From an uncultured Lachnospiraceae bacterium (GTDB taxonomy: Bacteria; Bacillota; Clostridia; Lachnospirales; Lachnospiraceae), in contig CAJTSL010000015.1 in assembly GCA_910578845.1 (NCBI GenBank), forward strand, positions 1 through 64,000: 64,000 bases of DNA. The letters run 5' to 3'. The notes under the pieces were generated by a model. It was not told the DNA's origin, searched no databases, and saw nothing but the letters and a program-made list of their open reading frames with translations. How positions within the stretch are numbered: the first letter of the stretch is position 1; the number at the start of each line of letters is the position of its first letter. The translations under genes were made by a program, and so were the position numbers. Below, piece after piece: positions 27,720 through 36,793 of this stretch.

Positions 27720-29024
27720 TCATTCTATCATATCCCCTCCGATTTGTAATCCATTTTGCGATGAAGGAATCCCGGCAGGCTCATGCCCTATCCTTTTCGC
27801 CTCGATCCGGTTATTCTCAAATACAAAATCGAAAAGCCTATATTGTTCATCGTTTGGCGTGACACAATAGCAAGTCTGGCATTTACATTTGCAATCCCTC
27901 ATAGTGACATGTTCCGCTACGGAAACAGGCATATCCGTCCGCCCTTTCAAATCAAAGAACTGTGTCCAAGGATTGATATTGATAAAATTCAGGATTGTTC
28001 CTTCAACCTCCTCCACCAGTATATATTCATACCTCTGTGGCGTATCAGGACGCATTTTCAGCCATAATAAATTGTTTGCCTCCGATACGGCAATCCGCCT
28101 CATGATTATATTCCTGTTATGAACAGATTCCGAGCCAAGCGTCAGGCATCCATGACAGAATCCATACTGACAATCCTCGATGATAATCCTCTCATTCGCC
28201 CCGTTTTCCGGCGCTTCATCTGCATAAGGCCCCTTTCCGCCTTTTAATACAACGGCATCGTCATTGACTTCCATATAACAATTCTTGATCAGGATGTCCT
28301 CACATGCATCAATGTCAATCGCATCCGTACTCGGCGCTTTTACCGGCTTTGCCGGAGAATAAATACGACATCCCAAATATTTCACATGATGAGATTTGTA
28401 CAGATGATTTGTCCAGAAATGCGCGTTTTGTAACCGCAGCCCTGCGACCAGCACATTGCTGCTGTTAGATATATAAACTAAGCGCGGCCTTTGTTCATCT
28501 TTATTGGTGCAAGCCGGATTCCAGGCACGTCTATGCCAGAATGCCTTCCATGACCTTAACCCGTTTCCATCAATCGTCCCGGGCCCCATCATGATAAACC
28601 CATCAACTCCATCCGCATTAATCAAAGCCGGGAAGTACTGACACGTCTCTCCTTCGATGCGAGTCTCACAAACGGGATAATCCGAGATATCATCACTACC
28701 TTTAAGCGTACCGCCCTCTTCTATATAAAGATGGACGCCTTGCGCAAATTTCAATGCACCGCTTATGTACGTCCCTGGCGGCACCACGATCACGCCTCCG
28801 CCTTCTCCCACTGCCAGATCAATCAAATCCTGTATTTCTTTCGTATAGGTTCTCCCATCATCCAAAATCTGATAATCAGTTAATTTATATTGCTTGCCCA
28901 AATCTGCAAGTTCCGGGATATCTGTATCATAAAACCATTTATCAATGATTGTCCCATCGGGGAACATTTCCTTTGCAGTTTCCTTTACTGTTTCCATTGT
29001 ATTGCTTGTCTTAATCGCTTCCAT
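27720..29024 (-). CDS. Glycoside hydrolase family 28 (polygalacturonase-like)
   Basis: A 434-residue right-handed beta-helix glycosidase. The catalytic pattern of GH28 is recognisable: STDAIDIDAC (equivalent of NTD), NDDAVVLKGG (two Asp), CHGCLTLGSE (GHG equivalent, first Gly replaced by Cys) and LLWLKMRPD (RIK equivalent). The N-terminal GGGVIVVPPGTYISGALKF and YIEEGGTLKGSDDISDYP are typical of exo-acting bacterial members. No signal peptide is seen, so it probably acts on imported galacturonides or related oligosaccharides. The altered RIK and GHG residues suggest a non-pectin substrate. Confidence 0.86.
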   Translation of the reverse strand: MEAIKTSNTMETVKETAKEMFPDGTIIDKWFYDTDIPELADLGKQYKLTDYQILDDGRTYTKEIQDLIDLAVGEGGGVIVVPPGTYISGALKFAQGVHLYIEEGGTLKGSDDISDYPVCETRIEGETCQYFPALINADGVDGFIMMGPGTIDGNGLRSWKAFWHRRAWNPACTNKDEQRPRLVYISNSSNVLVAGLRLQNAHFWTNHLYKSHHVKYLGCRIYSPAKPVKAPSTDAIDIDACEDILIKNCYMEVNDDAVVLKGGKGPYADEAPENGANERIIIEDCQYGFCHGCLTLGSESVHNRNIIMRRIAVSEANNLLWLKMRPDTPQRYEYILVEEVEGTILNFININPWTQFFDLKGRTDMPVSVAEHVTMRDCKCKCQTCYCVTPNDEQYRLFDFVFENNRIEAKRIGHEPAGIPSSQNGLQIGGDMIE

Positions 29025-29186
29025 GATTTCCGCTTTTATCCTTTCTGTTTCCTTGTTATTACCTCCATGTATTTACCGTGCTTCCTAATTTTATTCTATC
29101 AGACGCCCCCTTAAAAGGAAAGAAAAACCACCCGCGAAGCCAAACCGACCTTTAGCGAAACATTCGCTTCATTCATGCTTTCTCAT

Positions 29187-29194
29187 GCTATACT
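29187..29194 (+). promoter_or_regulatory. Extended -10 promoter for the small membrane protein pair
   Basis: TGCTATACT lies about 40 bases upstream of the first plus-strand gene in the divergent gap with the GH28 gene. The spacing and extended TG support use as a promoter; no strong -35 is visible. Confidence 0.45.
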
Positions 29195-29233
29195 AACTTC
29201 AACATCAAACAAAACAAAAAAGGAGAAAAAATT

Positions 29234-29569
29234 ATGTTAGAATGGAAATGGTTTTTAGTAATTGCTACATTATTAATAGGAGAAGAGATCCGGAGAAAAG
29301 ATTTTGAGAAATTTAAGAAAATCATGACGGACGCGCTCAGTTATACATTGAGCATTGGCATCATATTCAGTTTCCTTGAGACGCTCGGAAGCTACAATAT
29401 CCAGTTATTTGGCTTATCCTTTGATTTCGCCTGGAATCTTAGCCCGATAAAGATCATGAGCGCTATTTGCGCACTTTTCCTTGCATCCTTCGCCATCAAT
29501 TACCGGAAGCGTTCCGCGTCCAAATCTACTAATGAAAATTTAACCGAATGCAAGAAAACTATCGCATGA
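29234..29569 (+). CDS. Small membrane protein of unknown function
   Basis: A 111-residue protein with an N-terminal hydrophobic segment (WKWFLVIATLLIG), a helix around residues 37–55 (YTLSIGIIFSFLETLG), and a third near 76–90 (IMSAICALFLASFAI), followed by a basic tail. AAGGAG precedes the ATG. Its stop overlaps the start of the next gene by 22 bases, so the two are translationally coupled. No domain was recognised; the pairing suggests it partners the DUF3267-like protein. Confidence 0.72.
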   Translation: MLEWKWFLVIATLLIGEEIRRKDFEKFKKIMTDALSYTLSIGIIFSFLETLGSYNIQLFGLSFDFAWNLSPIKIMSAICALFLASFAINYRKRSASKSTNENLTECKKTIA

Positions 29570-30177
29570 CGGATACAGGCACAATGGCCGTTTTGCTATC
29601 CGAAATACAGAGAAAGCAATGGGCCAAAAAGGGATTTTACAGCACTAAGATTACCATGGGCGCCAAAGAAACGAACATAAAAGGAGTCTTATGTGCTGCC
29701 CCTTTCTTCGTTTTCCTGGCGAGCATATACAGAATTTGCCTGATACAACGGGCTGTTTTGCTTGATTCAAACGCCCCGCAGTTCTTACCTCTTCTTACAG
29801 GCATTGTTATCATATGCGCCATAGCACATAATTTATTACATGGCGCTGGCTGGGCTATCATCGGTAAAGCCGGGTGGGATTCTATTTCTTTTCGCTTAAA
29901 CGGCCTAATGCCCTACTGCTCATGCTACTTAGTCCTTAGAAAAGGTTCTTATCTAATCGGCACCGTACTGCCTGCCATTGTACTCGGTGTTTTCAGTATG
30001 GTCTTTTTGGCAATCTATCCCGGAACGGTTTCTATGCTAACCCTGTTAATAAATTTCCTAATGGCAGGTAAGGATTGTGTCATTGCCCTGGAAATAATGA
30101 AAAGCAACTTCACCCTTATCGGAAATCTTCCTACAGAGACGGGATTTATCGGATATACGAAGCAAAGCGCTGCCTAA
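29548..30177 (+). CDS. DUF3267-like membrane protein with a degenerate zinc-protease motif
   Basis: A 209-residue protein with four or so membrane segments. DUF3267 proteins usually hold an HExxH zinc motif in a membrane helix, a Gly/Asp segment and a closing DxPTxxGF. Here the first motif reads AHNLLHGAGW, so the catalytic Glu is replaced by Asn95; the second is MAGKDCVIALEIM and the last is NLPTETGFIGY. The protein is thus probably a catalytically dead relative. The start may instead be the internal MTDTGTM. Its stop overlaps the convergent LytTR gene by four bases. Confidence 0.68.
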   Translation: MQENYRMTDTGTMAVLLSEIQRKQWAKKGFYSTKITMGAKETNIKGVLCAAPFFVFLASIYRICLIQRAVLLDSNAPQFLPLLTGIVIICAIAHNLLHGAGWAIIGKAGWDSISFRLNGLMPYCSCYLVLRKGSYLIGTVLPAIVLGVFSMVFLAIYPGTVSMLTLLINFLMAGKDCVIALEIMKSNFTLIGNLPTETGFIGYTKQSAA

Positions 30178-30923
30178 AGAGTTTTATTTTCGGACATTTT
30201 GGAAGAATACTCTGCTTTCGCCTTGCGTGACAAAAGGCAGCGCTCTCCGTTATCCATTTCCACAAGGTTTTCTTTTAACATGACATTGCTAATCCGGGAC
30301 CAATTGACCAGAAAGCTGCGATGGCACCTCCAGAAAGCCTCTCCCAGTTTCTCCTCAAAATGATTCAGGCTGCTGTTAAACTCCAATACCTCATCATCCA
30401 TGTGTAACACTAATGTATGACGGCTTCCGATTGCCTCGAAATACAGAATATTCTGCAATGGGATATGGCGTACCGAATCAAATAATTTTAACGAACAATA
30501 CGCCGCTTTCCCATCAGGTTCATGTAACAGCCGTTCACATATGCTTTCCAGGCATGCATTCACCCGTTGCGCCATGGCAGGCGCATCGCCTTTTACAATA
30601 TAGTCCAGCGCTTCCAGACGGTAGCGGAACGTTTCAAACATCATATCATTGTGTGCCGTGATGAACACAATAAAACCGCGTGGGTCATACTCCCTCAGTT
30701 TCACCGCCAGTTCCAGTCCGTTCATATAACCCGGGAAATCTATATCCAGAAAATAAATCGCCGGAACAGTTCCCTTCTTCTGCAATTCTAGCAGCGCAAG
30801 CGGATTGTCCACAACCTGTAATGGCCCCATATCCCTTTCCATCATCATGATCTGTTCCCCAATCAGCTTCTCTAACAATGCGCTTATTTTTGGCTCGTCA
30901 TCGCATATATACACCGGAATCAT
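30174..30923 (-). CDS. LytTR-family response regulator (AgrA-like)
   Basis: A 249-residue transcription regulator. The receiver domain has the acidic pair Asp8–Asp9 (YICDDEP), the phospho-acceptor Asp60 in YFLDIDFPG, Thr in FITAHND and Lys in YIVKGD. The C-terminal LytTR DNA-binding domain shows ILYFEAIGSRHTLVLH and FWRCHRSFLVNWSRI, the usual signature. The start is MIPVYICDDEP with GAGGGAG upstream; a longer in-frame reading runs back into the kinase gene and is not real. It follows the AgrC-like kinase by 26 bases and surely pairs with it. Confidence 0.92.
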   Translation of the reverse strand: MIPVYICDDEPKISALLEKLIGEQIMMMERDMGPLQVVDNPLALLELQKKGTVPAIYFLDIDFPGYMNGLELAVKLREYDPRGFIVFITAHNDMMFETFRYRLEALDYIVKGDAPAMAQRVNACLESICERLLHEPDGKAAYCSLKLFDSVRHIPLQNILYFEAIGSRHTLVLHMDDEVLEFNSSLNHFEEKLGEAFWRCHRSFLVNWSRISNVMLKENLVEMDNGERCLLSRKAKAEYSSKMSENKTL

Positions 30924-30949
30924 TCTCTTTACTCCCTCTACACTCGTTC

Positions 30950-32308
30950 CTAGCAAACCGGGATCCGCAGTTCCTGAACGAAAAAGCCATCTTTCAGATA
31001 GGTGCGCATCATACAGTCCGAACAACGGGACACAATTCTCCGGTAACTGGATAACCCCGTACCATGGCCTTTCCCCTTCGTCGTATAATTGCCTTTACCA
31101 AGCGCGCCTAAATCAGGCTGCTCATCATAATTATTCGCTATGGCAATATAAAGCTCGCCATGATCCTGTAACAAAACGATCCGTATCTTCCCCTCTTCTT
31201 TAGCTGCCGCTTCAATGGCATTATCTAAAAGGATTCCCTGACAACGCAATAAATCTTCTGTTGGCATCTTCACACGTGTAACAGGATTCATGATTTCTAA
31301 CGCGACATGAATGCGCTTCTGGCGCATTACGCCTAATTTAGTGGATAGCAGGCTGCGTAGCGGATAGGCTTCTATATTAGTAAGGCCTTCCATCTGTTTA
31401 ATTTCATTGCCCAGCTTTTCGTCAAAATATCCGCTCGTGCGCTGCATGAACTCCTGAATAGCATCCAGATCTCCTTCCTGCGCAGAAAGCGCCATGCCCG
31501 AAATGAGGTTTGTAAAATCATGTCGGAAAGCGCGGATTTCCCCCTGCAATTCTTCTAACAGTTCCATGTGCGCCTGCTGCTGGGCAATCGTTTCTTCCTG
31601 CGCCCTGACTTTATCTGCGCTCGCCGCATACATAGCGCCAAACTGTATACAAAACAACACGATAATGATCAAGCTGAAACATAATAAGCCATAAGCAAAA
31701 TCTACCGTTGCGCCAGAGAAAATGAAATCTAAAATAATCTTCATAAATATCAATGCAAAGCATATGACCAGCGTAACAGCCGTCCGCACGCGCCCTTGGA
31801 ACAAATAAGAGAAGTATTTGGAAAACTCCGTTTTACGCAAAGCATAAGCGATGCCTCCAATCACCGCTAACGTCAGTATATAAGGAACGAAAAGCGTTGT
31901 CACCACGAAAAGATACCCTCCGTCAAAAACAGGAGAATAAAAATACGCCGCTTCCGTTAGGAAATCAATTATCGTATAAGTAAGAAAGTGGCCAAGCGAA
32001 GCAATGGCAAAAGCTTTATCAATGGCTACATGATACATCCGGCTAAATATCACACATACTAATACGATGATCAGAAAGGCGTCCATGACCTTCATCCACA
32101 ACGGATCATCACCAAACTGAGCCAAACCAGGCACCAAAAGCGATAGACCTATCTGAAGCCATTCAATCACCAGATAGACTAGGTTAAAAAGAAGATACCG
32201 CCGCCACCTAAAGCGTTCCCCTGCCAATGACGATGCAATTACAAATATAGCAAACGAATGTACCATAAGTAATAAGAATATCATAAATACCCGGATACTC
32301 AAGATCAT
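30950..32308 (-). CDS. AgrC-like GHKL sensor histidine kinase
   Basis: A 452-residue membrane kinase with six or seven N-terminal helices up to about residue 225, a short coiled coil, the phospho-acceptor His in EIRAFRHDFTNLISG, and a C-terminal GHKL ATPase domain containing GILLDNAIEAA (N box) and GKGHGTGLSSYRRI (G box). This is the AgrC/HPK10 class, which usually senses peptides, but no AgrB, AgrD or precursor peptide is seen nearby. It starts one base after the stop of the hybrid kinase, so the two are translationally linked, and it pairs with the downstream LytTR regulator. Confidence 0.9.
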   Translation of the reverse strand: MILSIRVFMIFLLLMVHSFAIFVIASSLAGERFRWRRYLLFNLVYLVIEWLQIGLSLLVPGLAQFGDDPLWMKVMDAFLIIVLVCVIFSRMYHVAIDKAFAIASLGHFLTYTIIDFLTEAAYFYSPVFDGGYLFVVTTLFVPYILTLAVIGGIAYALRKTEFSKYFSYLFQGRVRTAVTLVICFALIFMKIILDFIFSGATVDFAYGLLCFSLIIIVLFCIQFGAMYAASADKVRAQEETIAQQQAHMELLEELQGEIRAFRHDFTNLISGMALSAQEGDLDAIQEFMQRTSGYFDEKLGNEIKQMEGLTNIEAYPLRSLLSTKLGVMRQKRIHVALEIMNPVTRVKMPTEDLLRCQGILLDNAIEAAAKEEGKIRIVLLQDHGELYIAIANNYDEQPDLGALGKGNYTTKGKGHGTGLSSYRRIVSRCSDCMMRTYLKDGFFVQELRIPVC

Positions 32309-32309
32309 T

Positions 32310-35300
32310 TTACTTATCTCCCATCCTTAAAAGATCTCCTAACAGCGCAAACAGCTTCGGCGTATCTATCGGCTTAGCGACATGTCCGTTCATGCCTGCT
32401 TCATAAGCCGCTTTCTTATCCTCGTCAAAAGCATTCGCTGTCATTGCGATGATCGGGATGCCTGCAAGCGCACAATGCTCTAACGCCCTAATCCGCCTGG
32501 TCGCTTCGTAGCCGTCCATAATTGGCATCTGTATATCCATTAAGATCAAGTCATACTGTCCTGCTTTTGCTGCTTTCACTTTCTCTACTGCAATGGCTCC
32601 ATTATCAGCCACATCCATGACAAATCCCGCTTCTCTAAGAATCTCTAACGCAATTTCCTGGTTGATCTCATTATCTTCGACCAGAAGTATTTTCTTTCCC
32701 TCGAACGATAACGTCTCTTTCTCCTCGTTCTTTTCCTCCTGAAGGGCAAACGGCGATTCTAAGATTTCCCTCAGTTCCGAAAGGAAAATAGGCTTCGAGC
32801 AAAAGGCTGTCACACCCGCTTTCCTTGCCTCTTCTTCAATGTCCGACCAATCATATGCAGTCAGGATAATGATTGGCTTACCGTCTCCAATAATGCCACG
32901 GATACGCCTAACGACTTCAATACCATTCATATCCGGCATCAGCCAATCTATAATATATGCTGCATATCCGTCGCCTTGTTCTTCCGCTAGCTTGACGCGA
33001 AGAACCGCTTCTTTACCAGATGTAGTCCAATCCGGGCGCATGCCGATAATCGAAAGCATCTGCGTCACACTAGAGCAAGTATTAAAATCATCATCGGCTA
33101 CTAACGCCCTAAGCCCTTTTAACTGCGGGACGATTTCCTGCCTTACCGGGCCGGAACAAGTCCGAAACTGTAAAGCTACAGTAAAAGTCGTTCCTTTTCC
33201 TTCTTCACTGGTAACGGAAATCGTACCGCCCATCATATCTACGATATTCTTAGTAATCGCCATTCCAAGTCCCGTTCCCTGGATTCCGCTGACCGTACTC
33301 GTCCGTTCACGTTCAAACGGCTCGAAAACATGTTCTAAGAATTCCTTGCTCATACCGATGCCAGTATCTTTTACCTGGAATTCATAAGATGCCCACCCAT
33401 CAGGCGCATTTCCCTTTTGTAGGATGCGCACGCTTACAATACCGCCCGGTTTTGTAAACTTCATAGCATTGCTTAAAAGGTTCAGCAGAAGCTGGTTTAG
33501 CCTGAGTTTATCACAAAGGATATTCTCATTCACCACATCCGCTGTATCAATATAAAACTCCAACTGCTTTGCAGAAATGTCCGCCTGCACGATCGTCTTC
33601 AAGTCGTGCATAATCTCCGGGAGGGAGCTTTCTTTTTCTTCAATCTTCACTTTCCCGCTCTCGATACGGCTCATATCCAGTACATCATTAATCAGGCTAA
33701 GCAAGTGGTTGCTGGATGTCGTTATCTTTGACAGATAATCCTGTACCTGCTCTTTATTATCTATATGCGTTGCGGCAAGTGAAGTAAAGCCAATGATCGC
33801 ATTCATTGGCGTCCTGATATCATGGGACATATTATTGAGGAAGGTCGTTTTTGCCCGATTGGCATGCTGTGCCGCCGCCAGAGCATCTTCCAGGTCAGCC
33901 TTCTGCTTCTCTAAACGTTCTTCCATCTTCTTCTCATCATCAATATCAACGAAAAGCCCGACAAATGTGATCGGCGAACCATCTTCCCTTCTGGAAAGCC
34001 TGCCTGCCGCATGAAACCACCTGCACCCGGCATGTCTGGTATGAAGCCTGTATTCTACATTATATGTTTTTTCTCCCGTATAATCTTTAACGGTATCCCA
34101 ATATTCTGTAAGCACCCTGTCTTTGTCTTCTTCATACAAAAGATCTGACCATGACTCGACTCTATTCGGGAATTCCTCCTCGCTCTCATATCCAACCATT
34201 TCACGGAAGACTTCTGACCAAGTGCAAGATATTACTTCAGCCCGCTCATTAAATTCCATGCTCCAGAGCCCGGATCCCATTGCCGCGTGGATATTATCCA
34301 TAGAGGCCTGTTCCTTTTCAATCTGTGCATAAGCTGCCCTAATCCGGTCACCGTCCGCTTTTTCCTGCTCTAAAAGCGTCCTTGCGTTTTTCTTAGCCTG
34401 TCGGATTAAAAGCAGGAACACAACAGACATAGAGATGACTGTAATCACAATCAATACAATTCCGCGATGCATCATGTCAGCGCTAATGGAGCTAATCTGC
34501 TTGCTGATGACATTATCCCGGATTAAGATTGTCAGCATCCAATTCGTGCCTTCTACGGGAATATAGCATAACGTCTCTTTAACGCCACGATATTGAAAAG
34601 CGATCTCCCCGGCTTCCCCATATGTAAAATCATTTTTAGCCTTCTCATAACTATATCCACTTTCTATATCCGCCTCTAGAAGGGCAGAAAGGATATTCGT
34701 CCCTGCCTTTAAACTCCCAAAATCATCATTCGTCAAGTCTTCTCCATTACGGTGGTACAGGCTGCAATATGTTTCATTATTGTTAGACTGTAATGTCAGA
34801 GAGCTTAACATCTCATCAATATTAATTTGAATGAAACAAGCTTCGATGTTTACGCCCTGAAATTTAATATCTTCCACCGGAACCGCAAGAACAACCTGTT
34901 TCCTCGCTCCATAGAGATTAGACGTGGTAATCGTAGGTTCTGCTAGCCCTTCAGCCAGAAAATGATATCTGCTAAGGCCAGACGTCGTACTATGCTCCGT
35001 ATAAACAATCCCATTCTCATCTACCAGCGCGAACTTATCTATGCCATAAAGCCTTTTGACCTTTCCAATGAATTTCCGTAACGTCTCCTGGGATTCCAAA
35101 TCAGACTCTTCCAATATGCCAAGCACATTTTCTATATAGGCAAAATTATTCTTTAATTCCTCGGAAACGACTTGCTCCCGGCGTCCTGCGAGCTCTTCCA
35201 AATAGAATTCACTGACCCTTTTCACCGCCTGGCTTGTGCTGACCCTTGCGCTATTCGATACCCAAACCGTCGTAACGAGAAGGATTATTGCAATGACAAT

Positions 35301-35372
35301 ACCCCCTACTACAGCATATGTAACCGTTTCTTTCTTCTTTACATTGATACCATTATATTTTGAATGTTCCAT
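32310..35372 (-). CDS. Hybrid sensor histidine kinase with two receiver domains
   Basis: A 1020-residue membrane hybrid kinase. Order: membrane helix (about 18–40), extracytoplasmic Cache-like sensor (about 45–295), second helix (about 303–323), PAS domain with PAC (about 355–485), HisKA with His517 in NNMSHDIRTPMNAIIGF, HATPase (N box NLLSNAMKFTKPGG; G boxes DTGIGM and GTGLGMAITKNIV), receiver 1 (YIIDWLMPDMNG) and receiver 2 (LILMDIQMPIMDGYEATRRI). There is no output domain, so its phosphate must pass to another protein. It starts 16 bases after the binding-protein gene and ends one base before the AgrC-like gene. Direct control by the binding protein is inferred. Confidence 0.92.
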   Translation of the reverse strand: MEHSKYNGINVKKKETVTYAVVGGIVIAIILLVTTVWVSNSARVSTSQAVKRVSEFYLEELAGRREQVVSEELKNNFAYIENVLGILEESDLESQETLRKFIGKVKRLYGIDKFALVDENGIVYTEHSTTSGLSRYHFLAEGLAEPTITTSNLYGARKQVVLAVPVEDIKFQGVNIEACFIQINIDEMLSSLTLQSNNNETYCSLYHRNGEDLTNDDFGSLKAGTNILSALLEADIESGYSYEKAKNDFTYGEAGEIAFQYRGVKETLCYIPVEGTNWMLTILIRDNVISKQISSISADMMHRGIVLIVITVISMSVVFLLLIRQAKKNARTLLEQEKADGDRIRAAYAQIEKEQASMDNIHAAMGSGLWSMEFNERAEVISCTWSEVFREMVGYESEEEFPNRVESWSDLLYEEDKDRVLTEYWDTVKDYTGEKTYNVEYRLHTRHAGCRWFHAAGRLSRREDGSPITFVGLFVDIDDEKKMEERLEKQKADLEDALAAAQHANRAKTTFLNNMSHDIRTPMNAIIGFTSLAATHIDNKEQVQDYLSKITTSSNHLLSLINDVLDMSRIESGKVKIEEKESSLPEIMHDLKTIVQADISAKQLEFYIDTADVVNENILCDKLRLNQLLLNLLSNAMKFTKPGGIVSVRILQKGNAPDGWASYEFQVKDTGIGMSKEFLEHVFEPFERERTSTVSGIQGTGLGMAITKNIVDMMGGTISVTSEEGKGTTFTVALQFRTCSGPVRQEIVPQLKGLRALVADDDFNTCSSVTQMLSIIGMRPDWTTSGKEAVLRVKLAEEQGDGYAAYIIDWLMPDMNGIEVVRRIRGIIGDGKPIIILTAYDWSDIEEEARKAGVTAFCSKPIFLSELREILESPFALQEEKNEEKETLSFEGKKILLVEDNEINQEIALEILREAGFVMDVADNGAIAVEKVKAAKAGQYDLILMDIQMPIMDGYEATRRIRALEHCALAGIPIIAMTANAFDEDKKAAYEAGMNGHVAKPIDTPKLFALLGDLLRMGDK

Positions 35373-35388
35373 TATGTTCCCGCCACCC

Positions 35389-36543
35389 TTAATTTAATTC
35401 GCCATACAGCACTTGAAGCATCTCTGCCGCACCATCCTGATAAACAATTATCGTTGTTTCCTCTGTTTTTTCCGGGTATTCGTCTCCTGGAAGATGCCCA
35501 TCTGCAATTTTAATCGCTACCTGAACAGTATCAAACCCAATCGAATAACAATCCTGTACTCCCAGCGCATATATAATCCCGTCTCTTAGATACCGGAGCG
35601 CTTCCTGGTCATGATCCATTCCTACGATAACAATCTTGTCCTCTCTTCCGGCTCCCACGACCGCCCTCGCAGCACCGACCGGATTGCTCATATTACAACA
35701 AACAATTCCGGCAAGATCCTGATGCTCTTCCAGAAAAGCTTTCGTTAATTTATACGCATTTTCTACATTATCATCATCATAAGCAATCTCTACAATTTCC
35801 ATATCAGGATACTGCGCAATGACATCCTGTGCCCCAAGCGCCCTATCCTCATGGCAAGGCGCTTCCTTCGTCCCTACCAGAATAGCAACCTTTCCGCTAT
35901 ATGCAAGCTTTTCGCACAACGCTTCCGTCAATTGCATGCCATCCTCGTAGTTATGTGTATTCCCTACATAAGCTATCCGCTCGCATCCGTCTTCTCTTGC
36001 CGCATCGGAGCTCGAAAAAGTCATGACCTTATGTCCTTCTTCTATCAATTCATTGATGACAGGCGCAATCACATCAACGTCCGCCACATCTACGCCGATC
36101 ACATCAAAGCCTCGCTCTGAGGCATCCTCCATACGTCTGATTTGGTCTCGTGCAGACACTACACTAGGAGCAAGATACTCATAATTAATAATGATCCCCA
36201 TCTCCTCATACTGCTTCGCCGCATCTTCCATTCCTATCGCTACAGCATCCCACCAGGGGTGCACTATTTTATAAGTGAAATAGAAATTATACTCATCTTT
36301 GAGAGGCTCATATTCACCCAGTTTATGGTCAAATTCAATAGCTGCGCCTCTCTCCCCACCACTATCAGTATTTACAAGAAGCGTTTCATCTGGCTCCTGC
36401 GCGGGCGCCTCTGCCGGTTCCTTCCCACATCCGGCAAATCCCAAGCTACATAATCCTAAAATAGCCATTAATCCCCCTAAAAAAAAGCCTTTTTCTTTTT
36501 GTTCCCCGTGATCGTCCTTATCTTCCAGTAGTTTTTTAAACAC
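35389..36543 (-). CDS. Lipoprotein sugar-type periplasmic binding protein
   Basis: A 384-residue type I binding protein with a lipoprotein signal: a charged start, a hydrophobic stretch (FFLGGLMAILGLCSLG) and a lipobox with Cys in LGFAGC. The mature protein has the two-lobe RbsB/LuxP-type fold (YKIVHPWWDAVAIGMEDAA, FDVIGVDVADVDVIAPVINE, KVAILVGTKEAP, GIVCCNMSNPVGAARAV, IVGMDHDQEALRYLRDGI). No ABC permease or ATPase is adjacent; instead a hybrid kinase with a periplasmic sensor follows in the same operon. This points to a receptor that presents its ligand to the kinase. The ligand is unknown, likely a sugar. Confidence 0.87.
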   Translation of the reverse strand: MFKKLLEDKDDHGEQKEKGFFLGGLMAILGLCSLGFAGCGKEPAEAPAQEPDETLLVNTDSGGERGAAIEFDHKLGEYEPLKDEYNFYFTYKIVHPWWDAVAIGMEDAAKQYEEMGIIINYEYLAPSVVSARDQIRRMEDASERGFDVIGVDVADVDVIAPVINELIEEGHKVMTFSSSDAAREDGCERIAYVGNTHNYEDGMQLTEALCEKLAYSGKVAILVGTKEAPCHEDRALGAQDVIAQYPDMEIVEIAYDDDNVENAYKLTKAFLEEHQDLAGIVCCNMSNPVGAARAVVGAGREDKIVIVGMDHDQEALRYLRDGIIYALGVQDCYSIGFDTVQVAIKIADGHLPGDEYPEKTEETTIIVYQDGAAEMLQVLYGELN

Positions 36544-36793
36544 AGCCTCATAATCCCCCTCATATTAATACCTTTTATGAATGTTTGCCTGAAGCAAGCT
36601 ATTATATTTTAGCATATCAGATATTTCATGATAGCGCAATAAACCACTAGTATCACTATATAATAATCATAAAAGCGGACTGAAAACCGTTGACACCGAA
36701 TACTGCCAAAGCCATTGTAAATATGAAACGGAAATGTTATGCTTAGCAACAAAGGTACAACTATTACAGCCTATATGATGAAATGGACAAACA
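36544..36793. promoter_or_regulatory. Divergent intergenic region between the binding protein and ABC genes
   Basis: This 250-base AT-rich gap should hold both promoters. On the minus strand a perfect TATAAT at 36601–36606 is placed for the binding-protein gene. On the plus strand TATATAAT near 36658–36665 and TTGACA near 36691 are candidates for the ABC gene. A short Cys-containing open frame ends at 36778 but has no good start. No RNA structure was recognised. Confidence 0.4.

Noticed and set aside
36638..36778. Short frame with clustered Cys residues (…EYCQSHCKYE…) before the ABC gene, considered as a peptide precursor
   Set aside because: No start codon with a ribosome site lies at a sensible position, and no leader/core pattern or modification enzyme is present.
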